From Channa striata (lineage: Eukaryota > Chordata > Actinopteri > Anabantiformes > Channidae): a DNA stretch of 64,000 bases. The notes below the pieces were generated by a model, which was not told the DNA's origin, did not search any database, and saw only the letters and a program-made list of their open reading frames with translations. Position numbers and translations under genes: made by a program. The DNA lies in the NCBI GenBank assembly GCA_033026295.1, contig CM065175.1, forward strand, positions 19,788,837-19,852,836, in the 5' to 3' direction. Below are positions 12,585-22,063 of this stretch, in pieces. The stretch's first letter is position 1, and every line of letters starts with the position of its first letter.

Positions 12585-12653
12585 GCTCCTGATGATGTTT
12601 TATAATTTTTCCCCATGATGGGACGAATAAAGGTTTATCTTATCTTTATCTTT
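12585..12653 (+). mobile_element. 3' tail of a LINE-type retroelement
   Basis: The motif GGGACGAATAAAGGTTTATC is followed by a short TTATC/TTTATC repeat tail. Teleost non-LTR elements of the L2/Maui type commonly end in a 'GACAATAAAG...TATC/TATTC' tail. Only the tail is preserved; no reverse-transcriptase coding sequence is visible upstream. Confidence 0.5.
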
Positions 12654-12770
12654 TGTTTAAAGCCACCTTGGTGTTTGCATAGACAGTCACAATGCCTGTT
12701 TTATCAAGACACGATGTCGCACATGCTTCCACACACACGCCAGACAACAGCGCTGGTTTATCTGCCGTCG

Positions 12771-12824
12771 GTTGCACTTTGGCTCTCGGAGCAACAAGTC
12801 AACACATTTACTCTCCTATATAAA
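12771..12824 (+). promoter_or_regulatory. apoc2: apoc2 core promoter: TATA box and HNF4-like element
   Basis: A TATATAAA box at 12817-12824 precedes the predicted start site by about 25-30 bases. About 40 bases upstream is TGCACTTTGGCTC, whose complement GAGCCAAAGTGCA resembles an HNF4/DR1 site (CAAAGTGCA versus CAAAGTCCA). The TATA box is clear; the nuclear-receptor site is inferred. Confidence 0.65.
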
Positions 12825-12849
12825 CCGGCTGGTCCAGCATCGCCTTTTA

Positions 12850-12890
12850 CTCCGTGCACTTCACCACAGTCATTTCTAAGGAGGAAAACA
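12850..12890 (+). other. apoc2: apoc2 non-coding exon 1 (5' UTR)
   Basis: The exon ends at a consensus GTGAGT donor (12891). The next acceptor, TCTTTCCAG, puts exon 2 at 13112, 16 bases before the apoc2 ATG. The 5' end is estimated from the TATA distance. Confidence 0.6.
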
Positions 12891-13127
12891 GTGAGTACTG
12901 CCGGTTTGCTTCAATTACCAGCTCCTGTTAAGTGTCTAAAGCGCCTGTATATTGTGTGATCTAGAAGAAAGACAGTTGTTTTGTGTTTGTGCATGTTTTC
13001 TTGAGAAACAGTCTCTCCATACATAGTATTATCATCACTAATATATGACAATGTCTCGCCCTAGTGGATGCAGTGAGGTGAGCTTTAAACATGTCTTCAT
13101 CCTCTTTCCAGTTACAGGAGTGACACC

Positions 13128-13604
13128 ATGAAAAAGCTGTTGGCCATCACAGTGCTTGTTGCCGTCCTTGCTCTCAGTAAGTGGTTTCTTAAATCCAAAG
13201 ACTAAATTCAGAAACCATGAGTGAAGAAACTTGTTTTAATGTTTTACCCTTTGACACCTCTAACCAGGCGCCGAAAGCTTCCGTTTGCCGAGGCAAGCAG
13301 ATGAGGAGCAGGGGACCCTGACCAAACTCACAGACACCGTCAAGTCCTACTACGACAGCGCAGTCAACACTGCCAGTGGATACCTGGAAAGCATCAAGAG
13401 CCTGAAGCTGGATGAAAAAGCAAAGTACGAGGTTTTAAATGCAGATTCATTATTGCACTTTAGAAACGTGTGAGCCTGTAACAAACGTCTTCTCGTTTCT
13501 GTGTTGCTGACAGGAATCTTTACAGTGACACCACCACAGCGATGAGCACATACTGGGGCATCGCGCATGACCAGCTGTACCACATGTTGTCCTCCCAGCA
13601 CTAA
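13128..13604 (+). CDS. apoc2: Apolipoprotein C-II, lipoprotein lipase cofactor
   Basis: The coding exons are 13128-13176, 13268-13424 and 13514-13604 (98 residues; human precursor 101). Residues 1-17 are a signal peptide (MKKLLAITVLVAVLALS). The mature chain has an amphipathic lipid-binding helix (KSYYDSAVNTASGYLES) and a C-terminal helix, NLYSDTTTAMSTYWGIAHDQ. The latter aligns with human [20 protein letters not shown], the lipase-activating segment. Residues equivalent to human Tyr63, Ile66, Asp69 and Gln70, known to be needed for LPL activation, are all kept. The product is secreted on chylomicrons, VLDL and HDL and activates lipoprotein lipase for triglyceride hydrolysis. The gene closes the apolipoprotein cluster. 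Splice phases 1 and 2 match the other members, which supports a common origin. Identity is very secure. Confidence 0.95.
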
Positions 13605-13605
13605 G

Positions 13606-13625
13606 CAAAAAAAAAAAAAAAAAAA
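13606..13625. repeat. apoc2: A-rich run after apoc2 stop
   Basis: A run of about 20 A bases begins directly after the apoc2 stop codon, inside its 3' UTR. It is a mononucleotide tract, not a poly(A) insertion signature, since no target-site duplication is evident. Confidence 0.7.
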
Positions 13626-14071
13626 ACAGATTCCCAAGGCCCTTATGTACCTGCTCTGACAGTGCAAGAACTTTAAAGCTCCACATGAAAAGCCCTAACA
13701 TCCTGTGACATTCTTACCTCAGCCAAGAGTTGAGATCTCAAACAGCAACTGTAGAAAAAAATTAAAAACTTCTGGTGCTTTTTGTGGTGATTTCTTTGCA
13801 CTTCCCACTGCACTGATGGAAACTCATAACCAACATAACAAGAACTGTCAACTAATTGAGTGGAAAAAAAGACAGAACATCACGGCAAACACAGACTAAA
13901 GGAGCACACAGCCTCAACTCACAACCAGTGAATTTCTCCATGAGTTTCAGAAATAGACAAGATCATCCATGAATATCTAATGATCTATTGCCACCTGCTG
14001 GTGTTTCCTGATATCTGACTTTAGGATCATCCCACCTCTGCATAAACTTATATATTTGTGTCATATCTTGA

Positions 14072-14077
14072 AATAAA
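14072..14077 (+). terminator. apoc2: Candidate apoc2 polyadenylation signal
   Basis: AATAAA about 470 bases after the stop codon and the first canonical hexamer found there. An earlier variant hexamer (ATTAAA-type, about 13760) could be used instead. Confidence 0.45.
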
Positions 14078-14099
14078 ATATTTATACAATATAAACCTG

Positions 14100-14930
14100 T
14101 CTGTGGTTGATAAATGGGATTGCACTTCACTCTCTGATAGAGTAAATCGTGCAGATGTCTCTTGTCTGCTTGTGTAGCACCTGTGTTTCCTTTTATCTCA
14201 CTGGTGCTGAGGGGCCATGTGTTGCATGTCTGCCTGAATCTGCAATGAGGCAACAGACATTTATCAGATGAGGCAGAGCCAGAACAGAAGTTTCTGCTTT
14301 AATTAATATTTGATGAAAAGAAACCACGCGAACAAACAACAAAGACTGAGGAGTTTGTTTAGTGGATTCTGACAAGCAGTGTTCAAAGCATGATCTTTAA
14401 TTAATGTATAAATCCACAACATGTGGCCTGTTCTGAAACTGCAACCAACACACACGAAGAGAAAAGACGACTCCTGTACAACATACAATATTTGAGAGCA
14501 TTTCCAGAGCTCTTCTTCTGGAAAATCCTATTGTTGCTCCTGTGGCTGCTTTTACTCAAACAGTCAGAGAGACAGAGAAACGTGCAGAGGCCTGCTCCCT
14601 GCAACTGTAGGCACTGTTCAAACTAGATTAACCGCAGAAGATTGCATTTTGCATTTGCTATCAATTATACATGATCTCGCATGTTTTTTCTCAGCTGACA
14701 GCCATAATCAGATTAGGCTTTGGCATTAATTTGATTCAGTCCACGGGCACATGCCAGTGCAGCAAAACAGAAATTAGATAAAACTTCTGTGTGAGAGAAA
14801 AGGAAACTGTAAGCAGCTAACCCCAACCCTGACATTGACAGATGTGGTGTGATTTAACTGATTCCAATCTCAGCTTTGCTTTAAATGCATTTAGAGCTGT
14901 TAGAGTGAAAACTCAAAGTGACTCATTACC
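14100..14930. other. Intergenic region between apoc2 and the tRNA gene
   Basis: No coding exon is recognised; only short chance ORFs occur on both strands. Confidence 0.4.
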
Positions 14931-14933
14931 AGA

Positions 14934-15007
14934 GGCCGGTTAGCTCAGCTGGTTAGAGCGTGGTGCTAATAACGCCAAGGTCATGGGTTCAATCCCCATA
15001 CTGGCCA
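14934..15007 (+). tRNA. tRNA-Ile, anticodon AAT
   Basis: This is a 74-base cloverleaf. The acceptor stem GGCCGGT pairs with ACTGGCC (one G-T pair). The anticodon stem TGGTG/CGCCA has the loop CTAATAA, placing AAT (read as IAU) at positions 34-36. The T-arm ATGGG/CCCAT has the loop TTCAATC. The internal A-box (TAGCTCAGCTGG) and B-box (GGTTCAATCC) are intact, and the sequence is nearly identical to vertebrate tRNA-Ile(AAU). There is no intron and no encoded CCA. No run of four T bases, the usual RNA polymerase III stop, follows within about 110 bases, which is unusual for an active gene. Confidence 0.93.
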
Positions 15008-16007
15008 ATAAACAACACAATGCAAACAACCAAAAGGGGAATCCAGTAAAAACAAACTATTCTTGATCTGTGCACATAAAATATAAACCATTATAATATT
15101 TGTTAGGGTTGAATTTAGCTGTTTTTGAAACTCTGCACATCATCATCAGGATCCTGGTTGCAGAGACAGAAGGCAGACTGCTGACATCAGCAGGAAGAAA
15201 GTGATGTTGTCTTAAAGGTATTAATTAAGACATACACAAGTTGGACTGTAGCACAAACTGGGTCAGTGTTAAATAAAGTTAACAGAACATATCTTATTCT
15301 TTAAAATAATAAAGAAATACAGCAAATAATTTGGTTTCCAAAAAACAAACAAACCATATTTTATGATTATCTGTGATATTTTAAGAGAATCCTTTTAAAA
15401 ATCACATCATTGTGAAATATTAACCTCATAAATGGCGGTGGGTATAAAATCCTGACTTTTATCTCCTTTACAGTTTCCACTGGTGTTGCTGCGAAAGCTT
15501 TGTTCATTTGTCTATGACACCGTCGCCCCTGTGCTGAGCACAGACTAACCATAAAACATGGTTTTAATAAATCCCACCAACCCAAAGTATCTGTGGGTCT
15601 ATGTTCAGTCTATTACAAAGTCACAATCTTCACCAAGTCACATGGTCTTGTTCTTCCATGTTCTCTGCAAAGAAACAGAACAAAAACGTACAGGAAACAA
15701 AGTATGTCGGCCCACAAAAACATATTGTTAAGTAGGGGTTCTAAAACTTTTAATGCTAAAGTTATTGCAAAGGTTTTGATTGAACTGGAAATAATATTGC
15801 AATTCCTTCTTCTCACTGTCCCCTGCAGGAATAAAGAAGCAGGAGAAATTGTTCACACACAATTGAGCTTTATAATAAAAAAAAAAACAAGAAAAACAGC
15901 TGAGACACAGAATGGGGCTTCTTATAGTGTTGCTTATGGGTTCATGAGAAAAATTACAGTAATACTATGATAGATATTTAGTTTATGTTTGTTGTTGTAA
16001 CTTGCAG
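15008..16007. other. Intergenic region after the tRNA gene
   Basis: AT-rich with chance ORFs. No exon here is linked in phase to the exon candidates at 16.0 kb. Confidence 0.35.
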
Positions 16008-16152
16008 GAACATGTTTCATGCAGAACTACAAGATGTTTCCGCCTATTTCCCTTCAAGTCCGTCGTCATGGAGGAGGAAATTCCTGCAGCGGAGCTCGTA
16101 TCAGGGAATGTTGGATAACAACCTCCTTTAACTGCGCACACACCTACTGCAG
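16008..16152 (+). CDS. Unassigned candidate exon, Cys-rich
   Basis: A 145-base block lies between a pyrimidine-rich acceptor (TTGTTGTAACTTGCAG) and a GTACAA donor. Of three frames, one stays open throughout (entry phase 1, exit phase 2). It reads a Cys-rich peptide containing RRHGGGNSCSGARIRECW and ending in CAHTYC. The GGxxCSGxxIRxC pattern is reminiscent of the middle of a thrombospondin type-1 repeat, but the WxxW part is absent, so I do not assign a family. It joins in phase to the next candidate exon. It could also be part of a non-coding RNA or a chance ORF. Confidence 0.35.
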
Positions 16153-16778
16153 GTACAACTGACTGCTTAATGGAAAGATGTTGAACTGATGTTAAACTTA
16201 AATGACAGAAAATTCAAATTAAAAAGTTTAGATTTGTTTTAGTTATGCGGGTTTATCATTTATGTGCATCCAGTTACCCCAAAATATCAGCAGTATAATC
16301 ACGTTTGAACTTGGGAAAACCGGGCTGAGGTCCTTGATACATTCAGCTTTGTTAGAATTGAACCATGTATTATGCATTTCAATAGCTTCAGCCTTTTAAG
16401 CTTGACCTTCAGTCTTCAGCTTTTCCAGTCTCCCACAAATTGTTCCTCAGTAGATTAAAAAGCTGAATATTTTGCAGTTTTTTTCATTCATAAAGATGAG
16501 GCATCTGTTATTTAATAAATAATGAGAATATATCATTTTGATCGGTCTTTATGTCAGCAGACAAGTCGATTTACTTGAAATCTTCAGATGTGTCTTTATA
16601 TTTCTTTTTGGGAGGCTGTTTTTAGACCTAATATTGATGGCAGAGTAACTGCAAATGTCATCTCAATTCTTACTTAATTAAACCACCTTCATTAACCTGC
16701 TGTTTATGCCTGATTAAGGCTCAGGCCTGTTTTCTGAGGCCTTAACAAACAAGTTTTTCTTCTCCCTTGTCTTTGCAG

Positions 16779-16895
16779 ACCACGGTGTGACTGTGGAAGG
16801 GCCCACCGAGCTTCGACTAGTACGTCCAGCTCATCCCAATGTCCTGAGAGAGACCTGCTGTGCCAGCAGCTGGGACTCAACCATCTCAAACCACA
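16779..16895 (+). CDS. Unassigned candidate exon, partner of the 16.0-kb exon
   Basis: A 117-base block with an excellent acceptor (a long pyrimidine tract ending TCTTTGCAG) and a consensus GTAAGT donor. The exit phase of the 16.0-kb exon matches the frame that is open here. The joined product continues PRCDCGRAHRAS, a Ser-rich stretch, then CPERDLLCQQLGLNHLKP. Cysteine density remains high, which fits a secreted or extracellular module. No following exon in the matching phase was found: the ORF at about 18.01-18.24 kb has a stop in the frame required. Confidence 0.35.
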
Positions 16896-19455
16896 GTAAG
16901 TGGATTTAAAGGTGCTACTGTGGCTGTTGCACCTCATTAGCTTGTCACCACATTAGAATGGAGTATAATTGCAGGATAAGCCAGTGTTCCCTAATCCAGT
17001 CCTCAAATATTTCCTGTCCTTTTTAAAAACAGCTTCACACTGAATTTCCGTGAACTCCTTTGAACTGTATCCGGCTTCACCTCCAGCTTAAGAGCTCAAC
17101 ACTATTACAGAAATCTCTTACAAACACACGGGGTTCGTCAGGAGCTTTTAAAGACATTTGATATGTATGTTGTATGCATGGCTACTCGCTAAATATGAAA
17201 CGCAATCAGCGGCAAGGTGTTTGTCCAAAATGGGGGAAATACAGTGTTTTACTCTACTGCAGAAGATGGTGTTGTAATATTCTCCAAGTAATTCCCAAAC
17301 TTTAATTTCCGTTCAACTGAGATAAATTGAAGCTGGTTCTAATGTGTGAATGCTGCCTTGTTGGAATGATTGTCGTTGTTATTTACTGGCACACGATTCT
17401 TAAATCCAGCTCTCGAAAACAAATGCAAATGAGTGACACCGGGGAATGGGGAGCGCCACTCGCCACACGGAAAAAAACACAGACATTTAAGCTTAATCTG
17501 AAAAGATACAGAATGCAGTGCCATTACGTTTTCCATTTTCTCAGGGAAATGTTGGATCGTGATCAGCAGGTGGGCATGAATTCTTGCTGGAAAAGCTAAT
17601 CAGTATTCTGGTCAGTTCCGCTCTAACAAGGCATGAACAGTCTATTTTATTAACAGCTAAAAATGCCTTTCTTTAATCAGAGACGTTTATAATTGCCTGT
17701 CTGAATTCCCAAGTGACCAAGACTAATTAAAAGAGGTAGACCTTGAAAATAGTATTTACTCAAGGTTTAGACCTTATGACTCAGTGCAACAAGTGGTAAT
17801 GCATGAAAAGAAGAGGGAGATCCCCACAAACGTATGTGGACACGTTTCCAGAGTTCAGCCACGGTCTGTGCTGATAACTGCTTGGCGAGTATGAACACAA
17901 GCCAGAGAAACAGTAGATCTGTGCTTTTAAGCCCTACTGTATGTCTTTAGTGAAGCTTGTCATATTTCCTCTCACTTTCACATCATTTTACATTCATTTG
18001 AATAAAGTTATTTGCACGCCTACTAAAAAACTCTCTCCAGAAGGATGTTAGCCGTGTGACGGTGTGTGATGACCACTCGCAGGGTGTACAGTGGTTTGGA
18101 AATGGCTGCAACAGCCCAGCTGACTCTACCATCCACACAAAGCTGTGCAAGCACAGTGACCAGATCAGCGGTGTGACGGACCACCACACAACCGCTCGGC
18201 CAACCACTCCTGAAGCCAGGGACGGCGACACGGGGCCGTAGAGAGACATTAGCTCCCAGATAAAGTGAATTACAAACAGTGTTTGAACCCCCGGTTTAGG
18301 AAACTAAACTGATGGAGTAAAACTAAACAGCATACGCTCACAAGTAGAAAAGTAAAAAACAAATAATGTAATATGCTCTGACACTATGCTTTATCTCGGA
18401 ATTTTATTACATGTGTTCCACTGCAACTTTTTCCCTGAATTTCTTCGGCAAACTGTTTCCACAGCTGGTTAATAGCTGATGATAATTAGCGTTCCCCCCC
18501 CCACACTTTATCATAACTTCACACATGCTGCTGTGTGTGTGACAGTGGCACTGAATTAGACATGACAGGGATTCTGTGTGTCTTTTACCGCACATCGAAC
18601 ACACACTAACAACTAAATCCTGAGACTATCAGCTTTAGTTTTAGGCACAAATATTCTCAAAAACAGGAGATATGCTTAATGTACCAAATTGTGCTTAAAG
18701 CTGCTCGAAGCAACATTTTTTTATGGATGCTTGGTCAAATGAGCTATTGAATTATCTCTCAGTTCACCAGAGTATTTTTTTACTTTGTAATTCATTGTTT
18801 TGGTCTCATTGCCTGCAACTTTAATGCTTTGATTCATTTTCCCATTATCACAGTTTTCACCTGCAGCAAACAACTGCTGTTGGCAAAACTCTCCAATAAA
18901 ACCACTGCCCAGCACCAAACTGCAAACAGATAAAGTTAGCTGGTGGACATAACGGAGCATTTAGCAGATATAGAGCCAGATATTTGCCCGGGAGCTGAAA
19001 TTGAGTGAATGTTGGATCTTTGTTTGTCAGGTAGTCAAAAAACATGAGTCAATGTTGCTCCATGTTTTCGATGTGCCAACCTGCAACTGTGTGCTACGAG
19101 TTTGCAATATCAGATTTCTAAGAACATATGTCAGTGATGCGTTTGCTTGTGCTGCTGTCTCCAAATGGCCAGACAATATCAATTAATGCACGTGTAACAA
19201 CTGAAGTTTGTCATGAATTTATGTAATAAATAATAGTAGTCAGTAACTGGAATATTTGTCAGTAATATTATTAAAAATAATAGTTTATCCTGTTCCTATT
19301 AAATTTGATTCTGATTTAGTATATGATAATAGAATCAAATTAAGTCAAACAGAATGTGCCTTGCTAAGAGATGTGCTTGCGCAATTTGCTTCATGAATGT
19401 CATAAAATGGGCAGCAATATTGTGAAGCAACACTAGATGGGGGTGAAGCCCAATG
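16896..19455. other. Region without recognised genes
   Basis: No gene assigned. A + strand ORF at about 18010-18240 follows an acceptor-like TCTCTCCAG but does not join in phase to the 16.8-kb exon. Confidence 0.35.
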
Positions 19456-19457
19456 AT

Positions 19458-19462
<5 letters not shown>

Positions 19463-19504
<42 letters not shown>
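19463..19504. repeat. (AG)n microsatellite
   Basis: About 21 uninterrupted AG units. Such homopurine-homopyrimidine tracts can form triplex (H) DNA and are length-polymorphic. Confidence 0.95.
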
Positions 19505-19508
<4 letters not shown>

Positions 19509-19717
19509 GAAAGAGAAAAGCTTTGGTCCTGATAATACGGACAGGTGACAGTGTTTGCAAGGTTATGTGGGAACTCAGATGTGAGAAATATGTTACAGCA
19601 ATAACCCCTTGGGTCTTCACGGCATGCAAAGGAACATATGGGGCAGTTAGAATCACACATACACAAAAGCACAGGCACTGTACACAAAATCACACACACA
19701 CACATGCATGTTTGTGC

Positions 19718-19935
19718 CTCTATCCCTGTGAGGACACTCATTGACGTAATGCAATCCCTAGCCCCTCACCCTCACCCTGACCCTAAAACCCAGTCTTTAC
19801 CCTCAGAAAGCCTTTTGAAGTTGTGTGGATGAGGCAAAATGTCCTCACAACAATGGTACTGAAACAAAATTTGTCCACAGAAGACTATAAAGACAAGCCC
19901 GCATACACACACACACACACACACGCACACACACT
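19718..19935. mobile_element. Teleost 'TTGTGAGGAC' interspersed repeat with CA tail
   Basis: The stretch starts at CTATCCCTGTGAGGACACTC, runs through ATTGACGTAATGCAATCCCT and a CCCTxACCCT-type array, and ends at a (CA)n run (19904-19934). This is the arrangement of a very common fish repeat (TTGTGGGGAC ... ATTGACATAATGCATTCCCTAG ... telomere-like CCCTAACCCT array ... CA repeats). No coding capacity is visible. I do not know a firm family name. Confidence 0.55.
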
Positions 19936-22038
19936 TACATGTAAAGTGACTGACAGCTGTGCCCATAATCACCCAAGCAGTTAAACACGGGGGCCAGTCT
20001 GCCATCTGTTCTCAGCATTTCTCTCCCACTCCTCACTCCCTCTCCCCCCTCACTCTCACCTCAGTGGGAGAATGAAGGCAAACTGGGGGCTGACTCCGGT
20101 AACTGGGATGACACCTCTGAAAGCAGTGGGATGATAATTAGTGCGGGTTTTTGAAGCTGCTCTGTGTGTTTGCTTCTCTGTCGGTTGGGATAACCATTGC
20201 AACACATCCAGGAGATAATTCATTTTATAGGCACGATACCCAATATAACAAGGCTTGTAAGGTTTCCTCCAAATACTTTATTGGTCTTTTTATACACTAA
20301 ATTTCAATTGATCTGCAGAGGAAGTGTTTTTTCTCGGAACAGTCTTTGTTGGATCTGTGATGTAAAGTCTATGTTGGATCATCTCATTAATTTCCACCTG
20401 GACTCTGAGGATTTAAAAAATGTTATCTTATCCTTCTGCAGCTCAACACATTTTGTCTTTGCACTTTTTAGTTTGAATTCAATCCATTATTTCCTCTTCA
20501 GATAAATTGAGCGGGGACTATTAAATAAAGTTAAACAGTGATATATAGTGGAAAAGTGATGCCCGGGGAAGCAACAGCTGCATCAAGGTCCCAGTAGTGT
20601 AAAGACACATTAGCACGGCAGGACTTTGAGCTAAATGCTAACATTAGGATGCTACCGTGCTCACTGTGAAAATACAAACAGCTGATGGGAAAGTCTTTGC
20701 CGATAACCCAAAGTTCTGCACAAATACCATGTTGACCTGATGATGGCTCCAGATAAAAAGTTTATGGATCAGCAGAGTCTGAACTAAATGTCAAGGCAGC
20801 CCATGCAATCACTGTTGTAATATTTCACTCGAACCCACAAATCAAGAAAAGTCAAGCGCCTCAAGTTCCTCAGAGTCAATAGGCTCCATTGTCTGTGGAT
20901 CATGAACATCACAGCATTCCAGAGCTTTCCATCCATTAGTTGTCAATATATTTCATTCCGGCCCAACGCTGGCATCCTTCGAGCCGTTATTCAATCTTTT
21001 ATAGACTTTTAAAAAGGTATGTGAGGGTCTGCCTTCGAAACATTCAAAAGGTTAATAAACATGTTTCAAGGGAGATTATAACCTAAGATACTCTAGCTGC
21101 AATTTTTGAGCGTTTAGAGAAACTTAACATTCCACTGAAGGTTGCCGGCTTTCACCAGAAACACTCACACACTTTGTTGTTCACTTTGTTTCTTCTCTTT
21201 GTGCGGTTGTAGGGAGGTCAGATGCACCATTTAAAGCCTCCAATCAGGATTAAACAGACCACCATGAGAAGCCGAGCCGATAAGATGACCTTGCTGGCCA
21301 GGGAGATTAGTCTGACTCCAACACAGCTGCTTTCTTATTCGCTATTTCTGTTTCTGTTATTTCTACTTTTCAGACAAACGTGCACACATTTCATGGATAT
21401 CTCTGACAGACTGTGGAATCCTTTCTCCCTCAGCCTTAACTTGCCTACACGTATTAATGGTTAACAATCCCTCCTTTCCCCACTCCCCATCTCCAAATTA
21501 CTGTAAGTTATGAGACAATTTTTAAACGTCCTCCTTTCCTCCTTCTCTCTCTCTCTTTCGGCTTTCACAACCGACGCGTGCACGCTTGACCCACATCAAA
21601 CATAAATATAATTCTCAATTGCCCAAACACCGTGACATAAACTGATTAATGAGGGAATTAAAATGATTAATGGTCCACAGGGGGGAAAACTTTTTCCTGG
21701 GGTGTGACAGAGTTTATCAGCGGTTGGCACAATATCTGTAGAGCAAACACTGCACATCTCCTTCCTTCTTTGCTTCCATCTCCTTCTCGGGCAAACTGTC
21801 GCCATCACTCATCACTGGCTTACATTCCCAGCGTTCCCCTGTGGCACCTGGCTCACGAGAGAGAAAAATTGATGAACATGCACACAAACGCACAGTTGCA
21901 GAGGAAAGGTGCACGCCGCACACAGGCTCACACACATCCCTCCATCCTGCACAGTTTCTTTCTAACAACTGACAGTTCTTTTCACAGAGATGCAAATGAA
22001 TATGGGAAGCTGAGTTACATTAGAACAATCCCGGGCAC

Positions 22039-22063
22039 GTGTGTGTGTGTGTGTGTGTGTGTG
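22039..22063. repeat. (GT)n microsatellite
   Basis: About 12 GT units directly before GCAGGCGC. Confidence 0.9.

Noticed and set aside
18010..18240. Possible third exon of the unassigned 16-kb gene, after TCTCTCCAG
   Set aside because: The phase required after the 16.8-kb donor meets a stop within a few codons. The open frame fits only if an undiscovered exon intervenes.
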